A stretch of DNA of 64,000 nucleotides, from the NCBI GenBank assembly GCA_963772935.1, contig CAVYZK010000008.1:516938-580937 (forward strand). The letters are read 5' to 3'. The translations under genes were made by a program, and so were the position numbers. Numbering within the stretch: the stretch's first letter is position 1; the number at the start of each line of letters is the position of its first letter. The notes beneath the pieces were generated by a model. It was not told where the DNA came from and ran no database searches. It saw only the letters and a program-made list of their open reading frames with translations. Below, piece after piece: positions 29,170 through 37,707 of the stretch. This DNA comes from JANNNF01 sp963772935 (lineage in GTDB: Bacteria; Pseudomonadota; Alphaproteobacteria; Rhodobacterales; Rhodobacteraceae).

Positions 29170-29755
29170 TCACACCCCCAAAATCTCGTTTCTTGATCGC
29201 CTCGGCCGTCTCGCCGGTCAGGCCGCGCGCCTTGGCGACGGTGTCGACGGCTTCGGCCATCCGGGCCGACAGATGCCGTCTTCCTTGGCCTTGCGATCGC
29301 TGGACATGTTCTGCGCGGTCTGTGCAGACCGGAAGGCGTCTGCCAGCTCCTTCAGCTCTTTCGGGGCCACGCCGTCAGCGCCGTCGCCCAGCATGTGCAG
29401 CACCACCGACTTGATCATCTCGCCCGCGATGATGGTCAGATCGTCGCTGGCCTTGGCATCATGCTTCTGGGCCAGCACCGCCACGATCTCGCGGGTCTCG
29501 GTCCAGCCGCTTGCGACAAGCCGGGCCTGCCGGATCGAGTAGCGGTTGAAGCTGCAGAAGGCCGGAATGACGAATTCCAGCTCGCCGCGGTGTTCTGCCA
29601 TCAAGCGCTTCGCACTTGGCCGACGAACTCGGCATAGATGTCGGTCTGGGTCTTTTCCCGATCGGCAAGCTCCGATCGCCGCCCACGAGACGATGCCCTC
29701 GGCCTCGGTCGGCAAGCAGATCAAAGGAGGAAAGACGCCCGCGCCCGATGCCCAT
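29170..29755 (-). CDS. DUF3486 protein, small-terminase-like (Mu gp27)
   Basis: About 190 residues over several frames. The start is MGIGRGRLSSFDLLPTEAEGIV after repair. The clean central piece is AEHRGELEFVIPAFCSFNRYS, then ASGWTETREIVAVLAQKHDAKASDD, then KELKELADAFRSAQTA; the end is AIKKRDFGGV. Members sit before the terminase large subunit in Mu-like phages and are thought to be the small subunit. Frame slips lie near 29,700, 29,610 and 29,275. Confidence 0.75.
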
Positions 29756-29758
29756 GGC

Positions 29759-30064
29759 TCATTCCCCCGGACGGCTGGGGCGCTTGATGCCCTCGATGAC
29801 TGATGGCGCGGCGCAGATGGCGCGCGCCCTTTTCGGTCAGCGTGGCCACCACGACCGATGCCGGGCTTGGTCAGGGTCACCGCCCCGATCTCGGCCAGCC
29901 AGTCCAGCTCGCTGTGGATCCACGCGCGCGGGCGGTCGATGCCGAAACGCAGCAGCTCTTCGGCCAGATAGCCCGAATGCAGCGTCTCATCGATCTGCAG
30001 CGGCCAACGCCTTCAGGATGATCAGGCGCGCGTCCTGGCGCATGAGGTCTTCATAGTCGATCAT
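29759..30064 (-). CDS. Mu gp26-position small protein (VpaChn25_0724-like)
   Basis: About 100 residues: MIDYEDLMRQDARLIILKAL, then LHSGYLAEELLRFGIDRPRAWIHSELDWLAEIGAVTLTK, ending IEGIKRPSRPGE. It is a winged-helix-like small protein in the slot between DUF2730 and DUF3486. The start overlaps the DUF2730 stop. Frame slips lie near 29,990 and 29,850. Function unknown. Confidence 0.65.
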
Positions 30065-30405
30065 TTGCGATTGTGCTCCAGCATCCATTCCTGCGCGCGT
30101 TCGGTGATGGCCTCCAAAGGCCGCAGCCGTTCGGTCAGGACGGCCATCGTGCTGCTCAATTCCACCATGGTGATTTCCATCTTGTGGAAATCCTCCCGGG
30201 ACGGCTGCGACTGCGATCTTTGTTCCATGGAACTGAGCCGCTGCTCGTGGCGGTCCAGACGGGCGCTTTGCTCGTCCAGCCGCAAGGCGTTGCGCTTTGA
30301 CGGCCCGCTGAAAATGTTCCAGATGACCGTGCCAAAATTGATCAGGGTGGACAGGCCGAGCGCCCAGACGATCAGCACCTGGATCGTGGTTTCTTCCGGG
30401 CTCAT
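30061..30405 (-). CDS. DUF2730 membrane protein (Mu gp25-like)
   Basis: 114 residues. One N-terminal membrane helix (TTIQVLIVWALGLSTLINFGTVIW) is followed by a coiled coil (LDEQSARLDRHEQRLSSMEQR). This is the DUF2730 layout of Mu-like phages, in the lysis/packaging border region. Its role is not established. Confidence 0.78.
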   Translation of the reverse strand: MSPEETTIQVLIVWALGLSTLINFGTVIWNIFSGPSKRNALRLDEQSARLDRHEQRLSSMEQRSQSQPSREDFHKMEITMVELSSTMAVLTERLRPLEAITERAQEWMLEHNRK

Positions 30406-30554
30406 TCGTCACCCCAATGCAGATTCCAGTCCTGCAACGGATCGCTGCTGTCAGGGCCAGAGCGGTGGAGGACGCGAGAACGCCCGGAGCAGCGCGGCAG
30501 CCACAACGACAAGACGCCCAAAAGGCCGGTCATGATGAAGCCGGGCCCCATCAT
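30402..30554 (-). CDS. Small membrane protein, spanin-position
   Basis: 50 residues: MMGPGFIMTGLLGVLSLWLP is a short membrane segment, followed by a polar tail ending DWNLHWGDE. It lies directly after the holin-like gene and overlaps the DUF2730 start. By position it could assist lysis; sequence alone does not show this. Confidence 0.45.
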   Translation of the reverse strand: MMGPGFIMTGLLGVLSLWLPRCSGRSRVLHRSGPDSSDPLQDWNLHWGDE

Positions 30555-30935
30555 GGCGCACCCCGGGCCGGGACCAAGAATGTCTTCCGCCTGCAAGAGC
30601 GCGGGGAATGCTTCGCGCAGCTTCGACTCGGCCAGGCTCACAAGCACCTCGCCTGACGGCCCAAGGGCCTCGATGGCATCGGGCACGCTCTTACCCGCAT
30701 AGCTGATCGCCGCGTCCATGGCCGCGTGCCCGGTCAGGCCGCGCTGGACCGCCGCCTTGATGCCGGTCATCAACGCGGAATGCAGCGCCTCGCGGTGGCG
30801 AGCCTCAATCTCGATGCCCCAGCGGGCCTTGGCGAAGGTCGAGACGCGGGCAAGCCAAGCGGCAAGCGCCAGACCCACCAGTTGCAGGATGATGGGCAGA
30901 ATGTCGGCCAGCATGGCCACGATGACGGGTTTCAT
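30551..30935 (-). CDS. Holin-like protein (LL-H type)
   Basis: About 128 residues. The N-terminal hydrophobic helix MKPVIVAMLADILPIILQLV runs on into GLALAAWLARV, followed by a soluble helical part (ALMTGIKAAVQRGLTGHAAMDAAISYAGKSVPDAI), the LL-H holin pattern. One extra G near 30,560 hides its natural stop and makes it appear fused to the next gene. Located right after the amidase, it should time lysis. Confidence 0.7.
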
Positions 30936-30947
30936 GGGAACCTCTGA

Positions 30948-31817
30948 TCAGGTGTTGAAGATGATGGGGGCGGCATAGCGGGCGACGATCCAGCCTTCTT
31001 GGCCGCCGTAAAGAACACGAAGCCACTCGCGGCCTTCGAAGACGCCCCGGCGGCGCACCGGCACGATCACTCCATCCGGGATGGCCGCGATGACGTTGGG
31101 GTTGAAGCTGGGCCAGCGGCGCATGTTGAGCGTCTCGCCTGCCCCGGCTTCAATCTCGACCATCTCATCCATGACCAGGACTTCTGACTGGTCTTCCGCG
31201 TCCTGTTCGGCCGGATCGTCAGGCCCGAGGATCGCCGCCTGCAATTCGGCCAAAGGCAGCAGCGGGTTGGTGTCCACCTTGCGGCCGGGGCTGATGTACC
31301 AATGCGTGGTCAGATGCTTCAGCGACGGGACATCCCGGAAGAGGCACGTCAGCAGATCGATGAGCGAAGCGATCTGTTCGGTGCGGTAGGGCATCCAAAG
31401 TCCGCGCCCGTGTTCCTTCGTCTCGATCTCGCGAATGTCGAACAGATTGATGAGGAACGACTCGCCCCACCAGGCTTTCGCCTGCGTTTCCGACAGGCGC
31501 ACCATCTTCCCCGGGTTCACAATCTCGATGCCGATCGAAAACCCGTTGCAACCCTGCCGCCCATGGAAGGTGGATACACCGGCATGATTGGCGCGGCGGT
31601 TGGTCGGCACATGCTGGCTGATGGTGCCATCCGTTTCGATCACGAAGTGAACCGAGGCCTTGGCCACGTTCTTCGACGCCAGATAAGCGGCGGAATTGCC
31701 CTTGGTCAGGCGACCAGCGGTGTCATGCAGGACAACGATCTCGGGGGTGATGACTTCGCCGGTGAAATGAGCGGCGGCAAAACTCAGCCCCTCAACCCGG
31801 TGATTTTTGATGCGCAT
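30948..31817 (-). CDS. Endolysin: N-acetylmuramoyl-L-alanine amidase with C-terminal SH3-like domain
   Basis: 289 residues. The amidase_2 fold holds IVVLHDTAG (first zinc histidine), VHFVIETDGTISQHVP, NHAGVSTFHG and a late histidine in LTTHWYISPGRKVDTNP. After an acidic linker, residues 225-289 (MRRWPSFNPNVIAAIPDG, WLRVLYGGQEGWIVARY) form a bacterial SH3-like wall-binding domain. It cuts peptidoglycan for phage release. The holin-like gene follows 13 bases later. Confidence 0.92.
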   Translation of the reverse strand: MRIKNHRVEGLSFAAAHFTGEVITPEIVVLHDTAGRLTKGNSAAYLASKNVAKASVHFVIETDGTISQHVPTNRRANHAGVSTFHGRQGCNGFSIGIEIVNPGKMVRLSETQAKAWWGESFLINLFDIREIETKEHGRGLWMPYRTEQIASLIDLLTCLFRDVPSLKHLTTHWYISPGRKVDTNPLLPLAELQAAILGPDDPAEQDAEDQSEVLVMDEMVEIEAGAGETLNMRRWPSFNPNVIAAIPDGVIVPVRRRGVFEGREWLRVLYGGQEGWIVARYAAPIIFNT

Positions 31818-31850
31818 GACTGACCTCGGAAACGCGAGGCCGGTGGCCCC

Positions 31851-32297
31851 TTACCGGTTCATTTTGCGCGGCATTGGGGGGGTGATTTCACCCGCAAGCG
31901 CTTGCGGGTCATTCAGCGGCAGACGGTATTGGCGCAGATCAGCGTCCAAAGCGGCCCGGTCGCGCTTCACCCCTTTGAGGTATTTGCGCACAGTCACGTC
32001 TGTCGTGTGCAGTCTGCGGGCGATTTCGGCGTTGGACAAGCCCCTTCCCGCCAGCACCTGCGCCACCCACGCTTTGCCCAGCGGCATGCGCGGTTGCAGG
32101 ATGGTTGATTGCGCAAGCTCGCCCAAGGCCCGCGCGACATCGATCCCGAGAACACGGACCAGCTCAGAGTCGGCCCGAGGATCGCGGGCCAGATACAATT
32201 CGGTGCCGCCGAACTCCAGAAACAAGACCATGGCCGCATCGACGCCAATGGCATCGACGTAGGGCGCAAGGTGGGCAGGTGGGCGCGGGTCGGTCAT
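31851..32297 (-). CDS. Mor-like transcriptional activator
   Basis: About 148 residues. The N-terminal part IGVDAAMVLFLEFGGTELYLARDP is the dimerisation region of Mor/C proteins. The C-terminal helix-turn-helix is LSNAEIARRLHTTDVTVRKYLKG. Mor activates the middle promoter in Mu. Its place between early genes and the lysis/late genes fits a switch to late transcription. The 18-base palindrome shared with 23072-23089 overlaps its last codons. Confidence 0.82.
   Translation of the reverse strand: MTDPRPPAHLAPYVDAIGVDAAMVLFLEFGGTELYLARDPRADSELVRVLGIDVARALGELAQSTILQPRMPLGKAWVAQVLAGRGLSNAEIARRLHTTDVTVRKYLKGVKRDRAALDADLRQYRLPLNDPQALAGEITPPMPRKMNR
31891..31908. repeat. 18-bp perfect palindrome CCCGCAAGCGCTTGCGGG, copy 2
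   Basis: Identical to 23072-23089. It lies inside the last codons of the Mor-like gene, about 75 bases before the start of the amidase gene. Confidence 0.8.
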
Positions 32298-32512
32298 TGC
32301 GCAGACCGCCCCAGTCTGGCGCGATGTGCAGCCCATTCCAGATGGTCCACCCGTTTTGGCAAGTGGGTCAGATGGAGCAGCTCAGTGGTCAGATCATCAA
32401 CCGTGGCCATGCAGGACAGCAAGCTCTGCAACCGCGCCACTTCCCGCTCAAGGCCCTCGACGCGGGTCAGCAGTGTCAGGATCGCGGCTTGTTCGGGCGA
32501 CAGGTCACTCAT
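32294..32512 (-). CDS. Small coiled-coil phage protein
   Basis: 72 residues: MSDLSPEQAAILTLLTRVEGLEREVARLQSLLSC begins with a leucine-heptad coiled coil. It overlaps the methylase stop and the Mor-like start by four bases each, so it is translated with them. No function recognised. Confidence 0.6.
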   Translation of the reverse strand: MSDLSPEQAAILTLLTRVEGLEREVARLQSLLSCMATVDDLTTELLHLTHLPKRVDHLEWAAHRARLGRSAQ

Positions 32513-33078
32513 GCGCCACCCTCAAACTTGCCTGCCTCGTCGCCCCAGACCGACCAGCCCGGGCGGTTCTGGCGGCTGAAGAGTTCCAGGCGCTGCGCGT
32601 CTGGCATCAGGCGTTCGGCCTCGACAAAGGCGCGGTCTGGCTTGCGGCTGTGTTGTTTGGCGCGGGGGGCCACGATGACAGACCGGACAACGCGCGTGGT
32701 TTTCGGCTCGCCGCGCGTGCCGATCAGGAAAGGCTCGCCCGCATTGCGCAGGATGTAGCCGGTGCCCATCGCCTGCTTGCCCGAGGTGCCGATCTTGGCC
32801 CAGTGGCCAGACGTCTTGAAGGTAAAGCCCCACGCCTCCAGCACGGCCAGCGCCTGCGGCAGTTGCGTACCGACCGCCCAAAGCCACAGCAGGCAGTTGC
32901 GCCCCGCCAGCGCCTCGACGGGCATCGCCTTGATCCGGTCCAGCGGCATGGTAGCATAATGCGCTTCGGGTGCTCGGGCGTAGCCGCTATCGGCGTACAT
33001 CTCATACGACCAGGGCGGATCGGCCATGATCAGATCGAAGCCGCCAACGGGGCGCAGGGCGACAAACTCAGCCAGCAT
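32509..33078 (-). CDS. MT-A70 family adenine methyltransferase
   Basis: About 189 residues starting MLAEFVALRPVGGFDLIMADPPWSYEMY. The DPPW motif is the MT-A70 catalytic signature, and GRNCLLWLWAVGTQLPQAL and SRKPDRAFVEAERLMP match the family. It should place N6-methyladenine on DNA, possibly hiding phage DNA from restriction as Mom does in Mu. The prophage also carries a D12-class methylase at 43610. Confidence 0.85.
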   Translation of the reverse strand: MLAEFVALRPVGGFDLIMADPPWSYEMYADSGYARAPEAHYATMPLDRIKAMPVEALAGRNCLLWLWAVGTQLPQALAVLEAWGFTFKTSGHWAKIGTSGKQAMGTGYILRNAGEPFLIGTRGEPKTTRVVRSVIVAPRAKQHSRKPDRAFVEAERLMPDAQRLELFSRQNRPGWSVWGDEAGKFEGGA

Positions 33079-33340
33079 CGCCGCCCTCCTCTGCATCAAC
33101 GCGGTGGTGGTTGCGGATCAGCCAACTGGCGGGAAGGACCGTGGTGACAACCGGGCCGTACTGGTCTGCCTTGATGCGAAACTGGTAGCCGTCGATGATC
33201 ACGCCAGACGCGCCTGCCACCGCTGCCTCATCAATGCGGTGCCCGATCTCGGCGCGCAGGCGTTCGATTTCAAAGCCGCCCGCCCGCTCCAGATAGCGGA
33301 TCAGGGCATGGTCACTGACACGGGTGCGCGGCTGTTTCAT
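33068..33340 (-). CDS. Conserved small phage protein
   Basis: 90 residues: MKQPRTRVSDHALIRYLERA, then GFEIERLRAEIGHRIDE, then VIIDGYQFRIKADQ. It has a short HALIRYLER helix and a small beta domain, reminiscent of RelE-like or cytotoxic folds, but I cannot assign it. It overlaps both the GemA gene and the methylase gene. Confidence 0.6.
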   Translation of the reverse strand: MKQPRTRVSDHALIRYLERAGGFEIERLRAEIGHRIDEAAVAGASGVIIDGYQFRIKADQYGPVVTTVLPASWLIRNHHRVDAEEGGDAG

Positions 33341-33783
33341 CGGGCGTCCGTCTCGATTCCGGCGCGTTTGCACATCGCCTTCAGGGCACGGACCACATCG
33401 GTGATCTGGCCTGCGTCACGCAGGGTGTCGATGTCGATCGGCACCGATGACCAATGCGCCTCGAACCGGGCGCGCACAAAGGCGTTCAGGCCATCGCGGC
33501 CCGCAACCTTGACAGCCCCCGCATCAGACAACAGCCGCCACAGCACATGCACATAACGCAGATCGCCGCGTGGGGCGGGCGCGCGACGGCCCTTTGAAGC
33601 CCCCTTGAAGCCGGGCTTGAACCCCCGCGCCTTCAGCGCGTCCAGCACCTGCTGCTGCTCGGCCGGGGTCATGTCGGCCAGGCTGGCCTTGCCCACGACA
33701 TTCAGTTGCAGATCCCGCCGGGTGTCATTGTCGAGCCCGAGCTGGCGGCAGCCGACGTGGATGGTTTTGATCAGGGCGGTCAT
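33337..33783 (-). CDS. GemA / gp16-like regulator (DUF1018)
   Basis: 148 residues: IKTIHVGCRQLGLDNDTRRDLQ, then VVGKASLADMTPAEQQQVLDALKARGF, the gp16/GemA signature. Mu GemA modulates host gene expression and DNA topology. Its ATG overlaps the stop of the ASCH-domain gene. Confidence 0.82.
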   Translation of the reverse strand: MTALIKTIHVGCRQLGLDNDTRRDLQLNVVGKASLADMTPAEQQQVLDALKARGFKPGFKGASKGRRAPAPRGDLRYVHVLWRLLSDAGAVKVAGRDGLNAFVRARFEAHWSSVPIDIDTLRDAGQITDVVRALKAMCKRAGIETDAR

Positions 33784-34176
33784 GGCCGCACCTCTGGCAC
33801 CCAGCCGATGATCACGCCCCGGAATTCGCGCAGCAGCCCGTGTGACATGACCCAGAAGCCGCGACATGATCGGCCAGGCTTTCGAACCCGTCGCGCAGAC
33901 GCGCGAAGATCATGCACATCTTCCACGGGCAGGCCGTCGATCTCGACCACGCTGATCTTGCCTTCGCTGGTCCATCTCCAGCGCGGATCGGCTCGACCTT
34001 CAGGCACAGCGGGTCAGGAGATGATCTCGACGCAGTTGGTGGACCGCATGCCCGTGAAACAGCTGCCAACGCTCTCGCGGGCGCGCATGACGGCGGCGGT
34101 CGGCTCGGATCGTGTGGGTCTTGCTGCCATCGGCGATCTGCGCCGCGAACCGGCGGTTGAAGGAATATGCGACCAT
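33780..34176 (-). CDS. ASCH-domain protein, frame-broken
   Basis: About 130 residues after repair. MVAYSFNRRFAAQIADGSKT is followed by HTIRADRRRHARPRERWQLF, the ASCH entry strand. The rest, VVEIDGLPVEDVHDFARLRDGF and FWVMSHGLLREFRGVIIGWV, is recovered by switching frame near 34,060, 33,970, 33,920 and 33,870. ASCH domains bind RNA or modified nucleotides. In transposable phages such genes occur in the early/middle region with unknown role. Confidence 0.65.
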
Positions 34177-34582
34177 CGTGCAGCCCCCAATCGGGGAGCC
34201 CTGACGTGCGAAGTAGCTCGCGACAGTCATCGTCCGGCAGATGCTCAGATCTGAGACTCGGCGACCGTAAACAACGACAAATGGATCGGCGCGCCATATC
34301 CGGACCGACCGGATGGCGAAGGCCACTCCGTGCTCAAACAGCGCAAAGTCGCTTGGCGGACGTCATGTCGGACATGCGGCAACGCGGTTCAACGACGGCT
34401 TCGTGACTAGTTGGCGATGCTAAAGCGACAGCGCTTTTCGCCATCGGGAACAGTCGCCAATTCGTCCGCGTTGTCCCGCGCTTGCGGCAATAGCAATTGT
34501 CGCACCGGGACCGACCTTTTGGCAGCCTCTCCATGGGCAGAACGATGATCCGTCCATTCGATAAGGTACGCGGGCCATGTGC
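34177..34582 (-). other. Early-region stretch with at most one small broken gene
   Basis: A possible small gene starts with MARVPYRMDGSSFCPWRGCQ near 34,577 and continues in another frame to DELATVPDGEKRCRFSIAN at 34407; a Cys-rich motif is suggested. Between 34,180 and 34,400 I see no credible frame. Indels make this stretch unclear. Confidence 0.35.
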
Positions 34583-35234
34583 CTACGCCTTCGCCAGATC
34601 GATGGTGATCGACTGCCACGGGCCATCATGGCGGTCGCGCATCCACATGCGGACGTAGGTCTTCGACCCGATGATGATCATCGCATCCCGGATCGCGCGC
34701 ATGGCCTGCTGCCAGCGGGGATCGGCGATATCCATCCGCAGCAGGGTGAAAATCTCACTGCGGTTGATCTTGCCGGTCTGGTCTGTGTTGAAGGCGCGGG
34801 TGACGATGGCGCGCAATTCCGCCCGCGCGTCCGATGACCATTCGATCAGGCATTCATCGACCAGCGCCTTGGCAATCTGCAACTCGGGACCAAAGTCGAT
34901 GCGATCCTGCACCCGCACTTCAACTTTGAAGCGGCCGTCGATGGTGTAGAGCGTGATGTTGCCCTTCTTGCCACCGAGGCGCATCCCGTATTCCTGCGCC
35001 ATCAGCGCCTCGAGCCCACCGATGTCGTCAAAGGTATGGCCGAGGAACCGACTGACCCGTTCTCGACAGATCAAGGCCGTGGCCACAGATTTTGCGCACC
35101 ACCTCGTCCTTCAGCTGGTCGAGCGGCTTGACCAACTCGACGGGCATCATGCCGCCGTCAGCGGTGTTGTAGTAGATTTTGCCGTCGCTGGTGACTTTGC
35201 CGTCACCGATGTTTCCGGGCTGATATTCAGTCAT
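34583..35234 (-). CDS. DUF3164 protein (Mu-like early region)
   Basis: About 215 residues over two frames. The start is MTEYQPGNIGDGKVTSDGKI, a slip lies near 35,080, and then comes GGLEALMAQEYGMRLGGKKG, NITLYTIDGRFKVEVRVQDR and FNTDQTGKINRSEIFTLLRM. This is the DUF3164 family, very common in Mu-like early regions; its function is unknown. Confidence 0.8.
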
Positions 35235-35246
35235 TGAAGGTATCCT

Positions 35247-35468
35247 TTAACGGGGGATCAAAAGAGTGCGGGCGTCAGGCGGGACAGCCTCGCCGGGCAA
35301 AAGGGGGCGCAGGCCAAGCGAGGCCAGCAGCAGGGCCATGGCTTCGATCTCAAGGGTCGAGATCAGGGTGATGCCGCGCGGCGAGCCGTAGAGGTCAAAC
35401 TTGCCAAGCGCGCGGGCGGCGGAACAAAGCACCTGTGCCGGGTCCATCGGGGTGATTTCAGGCGACAT
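35247..35468 (-). CDS. Small early phage protein
   Basis: 73 residues, starting MSPEITPMDPAQVLCSAARA and ending PPDARTLLIPR. It lies between the DnaA-domain gene and DUF3164, with GGAGG just before the ATG. No family recognised. Confidence 0.55.
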   Translation of the reverse strand: MSPEITPMDPAQVLCSAARALGKFDLYGSPRGITLISTLEIEAMALLLASLGLRPLLPGEAVPPDARTLLIPR

Positions 35469-35914
35469 GGCGCACCTCCGCCAACCACGCCCAGCAGCTG
35501 CAAGGCTGCGATGCGGGCATCGGCATCGCTGATGGCCGCGTCAGACAAGACGCCGACGACTGCTGCGCGCGTGATGGCAGCCGGGGTTTGCACCGGGCCT
35601 AGGCCTTCCAGACGCTGGCGGATCATCCGGGCGATGTGCCGGATGCGATCCGCAACCATCGCGTCGGTCGTCATGGCGTCGGCGACGTTGGCGATGCCCG
35701 CATGGACAGTGGCCAGATCACGCCCGCCAAGCAGGACGCCGATTCCGGCCATCGACTGCGACGTCAGGTAGCGCAGCAGATACATCGCCTCGTGGCGGCG
35801 CTGTGTAATTGGGCGCGTCCGGGTCGGCCCACAGATTTCATGGGCGGCGATGCCCGTGATGCGGCAGTAAGCCTCCAGCACGTCGATGGGCGGGTGATAG
35901 CACTGGTCGATCAT
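35458..35914 (-). CDS. DnaA C-terminal (domain IV)-like protein
   Basis: About 150 residues. RRHEAMYLLRYLTSQSMAGIG followed by VLLGGRDLATVHAGIANVADA is the helix-turn-helix plus DnaA signature of domain IV. There is no ATPase domain. As read, the frame runs on to 35363; one base less near 35,470 gives a stop at 35458 that overlaps the next start, which I prefer. It could recognise DnaA-box-like sites on host or phage DNA. Confidence 0.72.
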
Positions 35915-36300
35915 TCGTCAGCCTCCTTCTGGGTCTGATTGCGGGGGCAGTTATTGCAGGCGCGGTACATGCGCTGGCGCAGGGGATTGCCGATGGCGAA
36001 GGCCCCCGATTTCGCGCGCCAGTCCTGGCATTCCTGCGCCGGGATCGGCCCCAGCGCCGGGCATTCGATAACTGCGTTCTGGAACACCCCGCGCACCCGT
36101 TCTTCAATCCGGGTGTAGGAGGCGGGATAGAGCTTGCGCAGCACCTGGCTGATCACGGCAGGGCTGCGGTCCAGTTGGGCCGCAACCTTCGTCCGTGAGG
36201 TCTCTCCACAGGCGATGGCGAGGGTCTCGACCCAGTCGGGCATGTTCGGCCCCCAATGGGTGCGGGCATCCTCCAGCGGGGTTTGCTTGACGTCGGCCAT
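35911..36300 (-). CDS. HTH protein with C-terminal cysteine cluster
   Basis: About 129 residues. The N-terminal helix-turn-helix-like part is WVETLAIACGETSRTKVAAQ, then LDRSPAVISQVLRKLYPASY. The C-terminus RQRMYRACNNCPRN has closely spaced cysteines that could bind metal. It is in the early operon after MuB. Probably a DNA-binding regulator; target unknown. Confidence 0.6.
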   Translation of the reverse strand: MADVKQTPLEDARTHWGPNMPDWVETLAIACGETSRTKVAAQLDRSPAVISQVLRKLYPASYTRIEERVRGVFQNAVIECPALGPIPAQECQDWRAKSGAFAIGNPLRQRMYRACNNCPRNQTQKEADE

Positions 36301-36301
36301 G

Positions 36302-36883
36302 TTAGTCACCCCGACCAAGCAGGCGGGTCTCGCCGGTGTTCTGGTCAACAACAGCGGCCACCCGGCGGATCATCGGCGGACGCGGGCCAGTCACATCGAT
36401 CAGCCGGTATATCGCTTCCCGTGCGATGTTTGGCGCAGCCGGTCTTACGACGATCAGATAGCCAACCTCGCAAAGGCTCCGGCAGTAGGTCTGCGCCTGC
36501 TCGGGGCTGACCGTGACTGTTTCTGTCGTCGCATGGGAGGCGAGGTCAATCGGTGAGAAGGACTTAAGCCCGCGCATCGTGTTCCACAGGTTCTCCTCTG
36601 GCGTCCGAGGGCGCAGGGGTTCGATCCGCACAAAGTCCGGGTTCGCGCGCCACATCCTGCGGGTGCCGCCGATCGACTCCTGCACCAACTCGATTGCGTG
36701 CTCGCGCTGCCATTCGCGCACGATCCGGGTGGCCTGCTCCATGCTGATCTGCATCTCGGCCGCGATCTCGCCGTACCCAAAGCTGGGCATCAGCAGCGCC
36801 TTGGCCCATGCCGCCTCGGCAACCGCCAGATAGGTCTGAGGCGTCAGGCGGATGGTCTTTCTGGCAAAGGGGGATTTGCTCAT
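36302..36883 (-). CDS. Conserved early phage protein with winged-helix N-terminus
   Basis: 193 residues, intact. FGYGEIAAEMQISMEQATRI followed by VREWQREHAIELVQE is a likely winged helix, and a second domain has VSPEQAQTYCRSLCEVGYLIVV. It directly follows MuB with a four-base overlap, as in other Rhodobacter transposable phages. Role unknown. Confidence 0.6.
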   Translation of the reverse strand: MSKSPFARKTIRLTPQTYLAVAEAAWAKALLMPSFGYGEIAAEMQISMEQATRIVREWQREHAIELVQESIGGTRRMWRANPDFVRIEPLRPRTPEENLWNTMRGLKSFSPIDLASHATTETVTVSPEQAQTYCRSLCEVGYLIVVRPAAPNIAREAIYRLIDVTGPRPPMIRRVAAVVDQNTGETRLLGRGD

Positions 36884-37651
36884 GCCGCTGCCCCTTTGCG
36901 TTGGGCTGTGCGAGGTGCCAGGCGCGGTGCCGGGGCCTCACCCGTGTGGAACGCAGCCGCCCCCCATTCGCCCAGGTCAAGCGCCGTTAACCCGCGCACC
37001 ACCGCGAACTCCTTCACATAGGCAAGGTTGGTCGAGGCGTTGCGGATCGACCCTTTGGAGCGCGCGCAGGATCGCGGCCTTCAGCGCCGGGCCAAGGGTG
37101 ACGCCCCGCGCATAGATCCGGGCCAGATGATCAACATCCTCGGTGGTGGCATCCTCGACCGGCACCCAGCTGAGCATCCGGCTGTGCACCCGCTCCCACC
37201 GCTGCAAGCGCTGCGGCAGGTTTTCCTCGCCCATCAGGATGACCGGCACGCCCGCCACATCGTGCAGCTTGCGGATCGCCTCGATGGACCGGTCGTTCAG
37301 GATGTGATCGGCCTCGTCCACCAGCAAAGGCCGCTGCGATTTCGACAACTGGTGTGCCACTTGCAAAAACACCTGATCGGTCGTGCGCAGGGGCTTCAGG
37401 CCCAACTCGGTCGCGATCATCTGCAACAGGCCCTTCACGCCGCCAAAAGGCAGCGCCTCGATGTGGCAGGCGTTCAAGCTGTTGGTGGCGTAGATCGCCG
37501 CCGTGGTCTTGCCGCGACCGGCGGGGCCGTAAAGGCAGCCAAGCCCCGGCAAGCCAAATTCGCGCGCCTCGATCCGCTTGATCAGGTGGGTCAGCCGGGC
37601 CACGTTCGCCAGGGCCGCGACGTTGTTGTAAAGCGTGGTTTGTTCTGTCAA
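36880..37651 (-). CDS. MuB-like AAA+ ATPase, target-DNA activator
   Basis: About 255 residues with a TTG start behind AGGAGAG; an ATG 20 codons upstream (37711) is the alternative. Walker A is LYGPAGRGKTTAA and Walker B is RPLLVDEADHIL; a sensor-like VPVILMGEENLPQRL follows. It should bind target DNA and stimulate the transposase. A frame slip near 37,055 hides the true C-terminus LTALDLGEWGAAAFHTG. That segment survives as a scrap in prophage B. Confidence 0.88.
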
Positions 37652-37707
37652 TCTGCTCTCCTGCTCGTTATCGCCGCCGTGGGGAGTGCAATCCCCCGGC
37701 GGTATTT

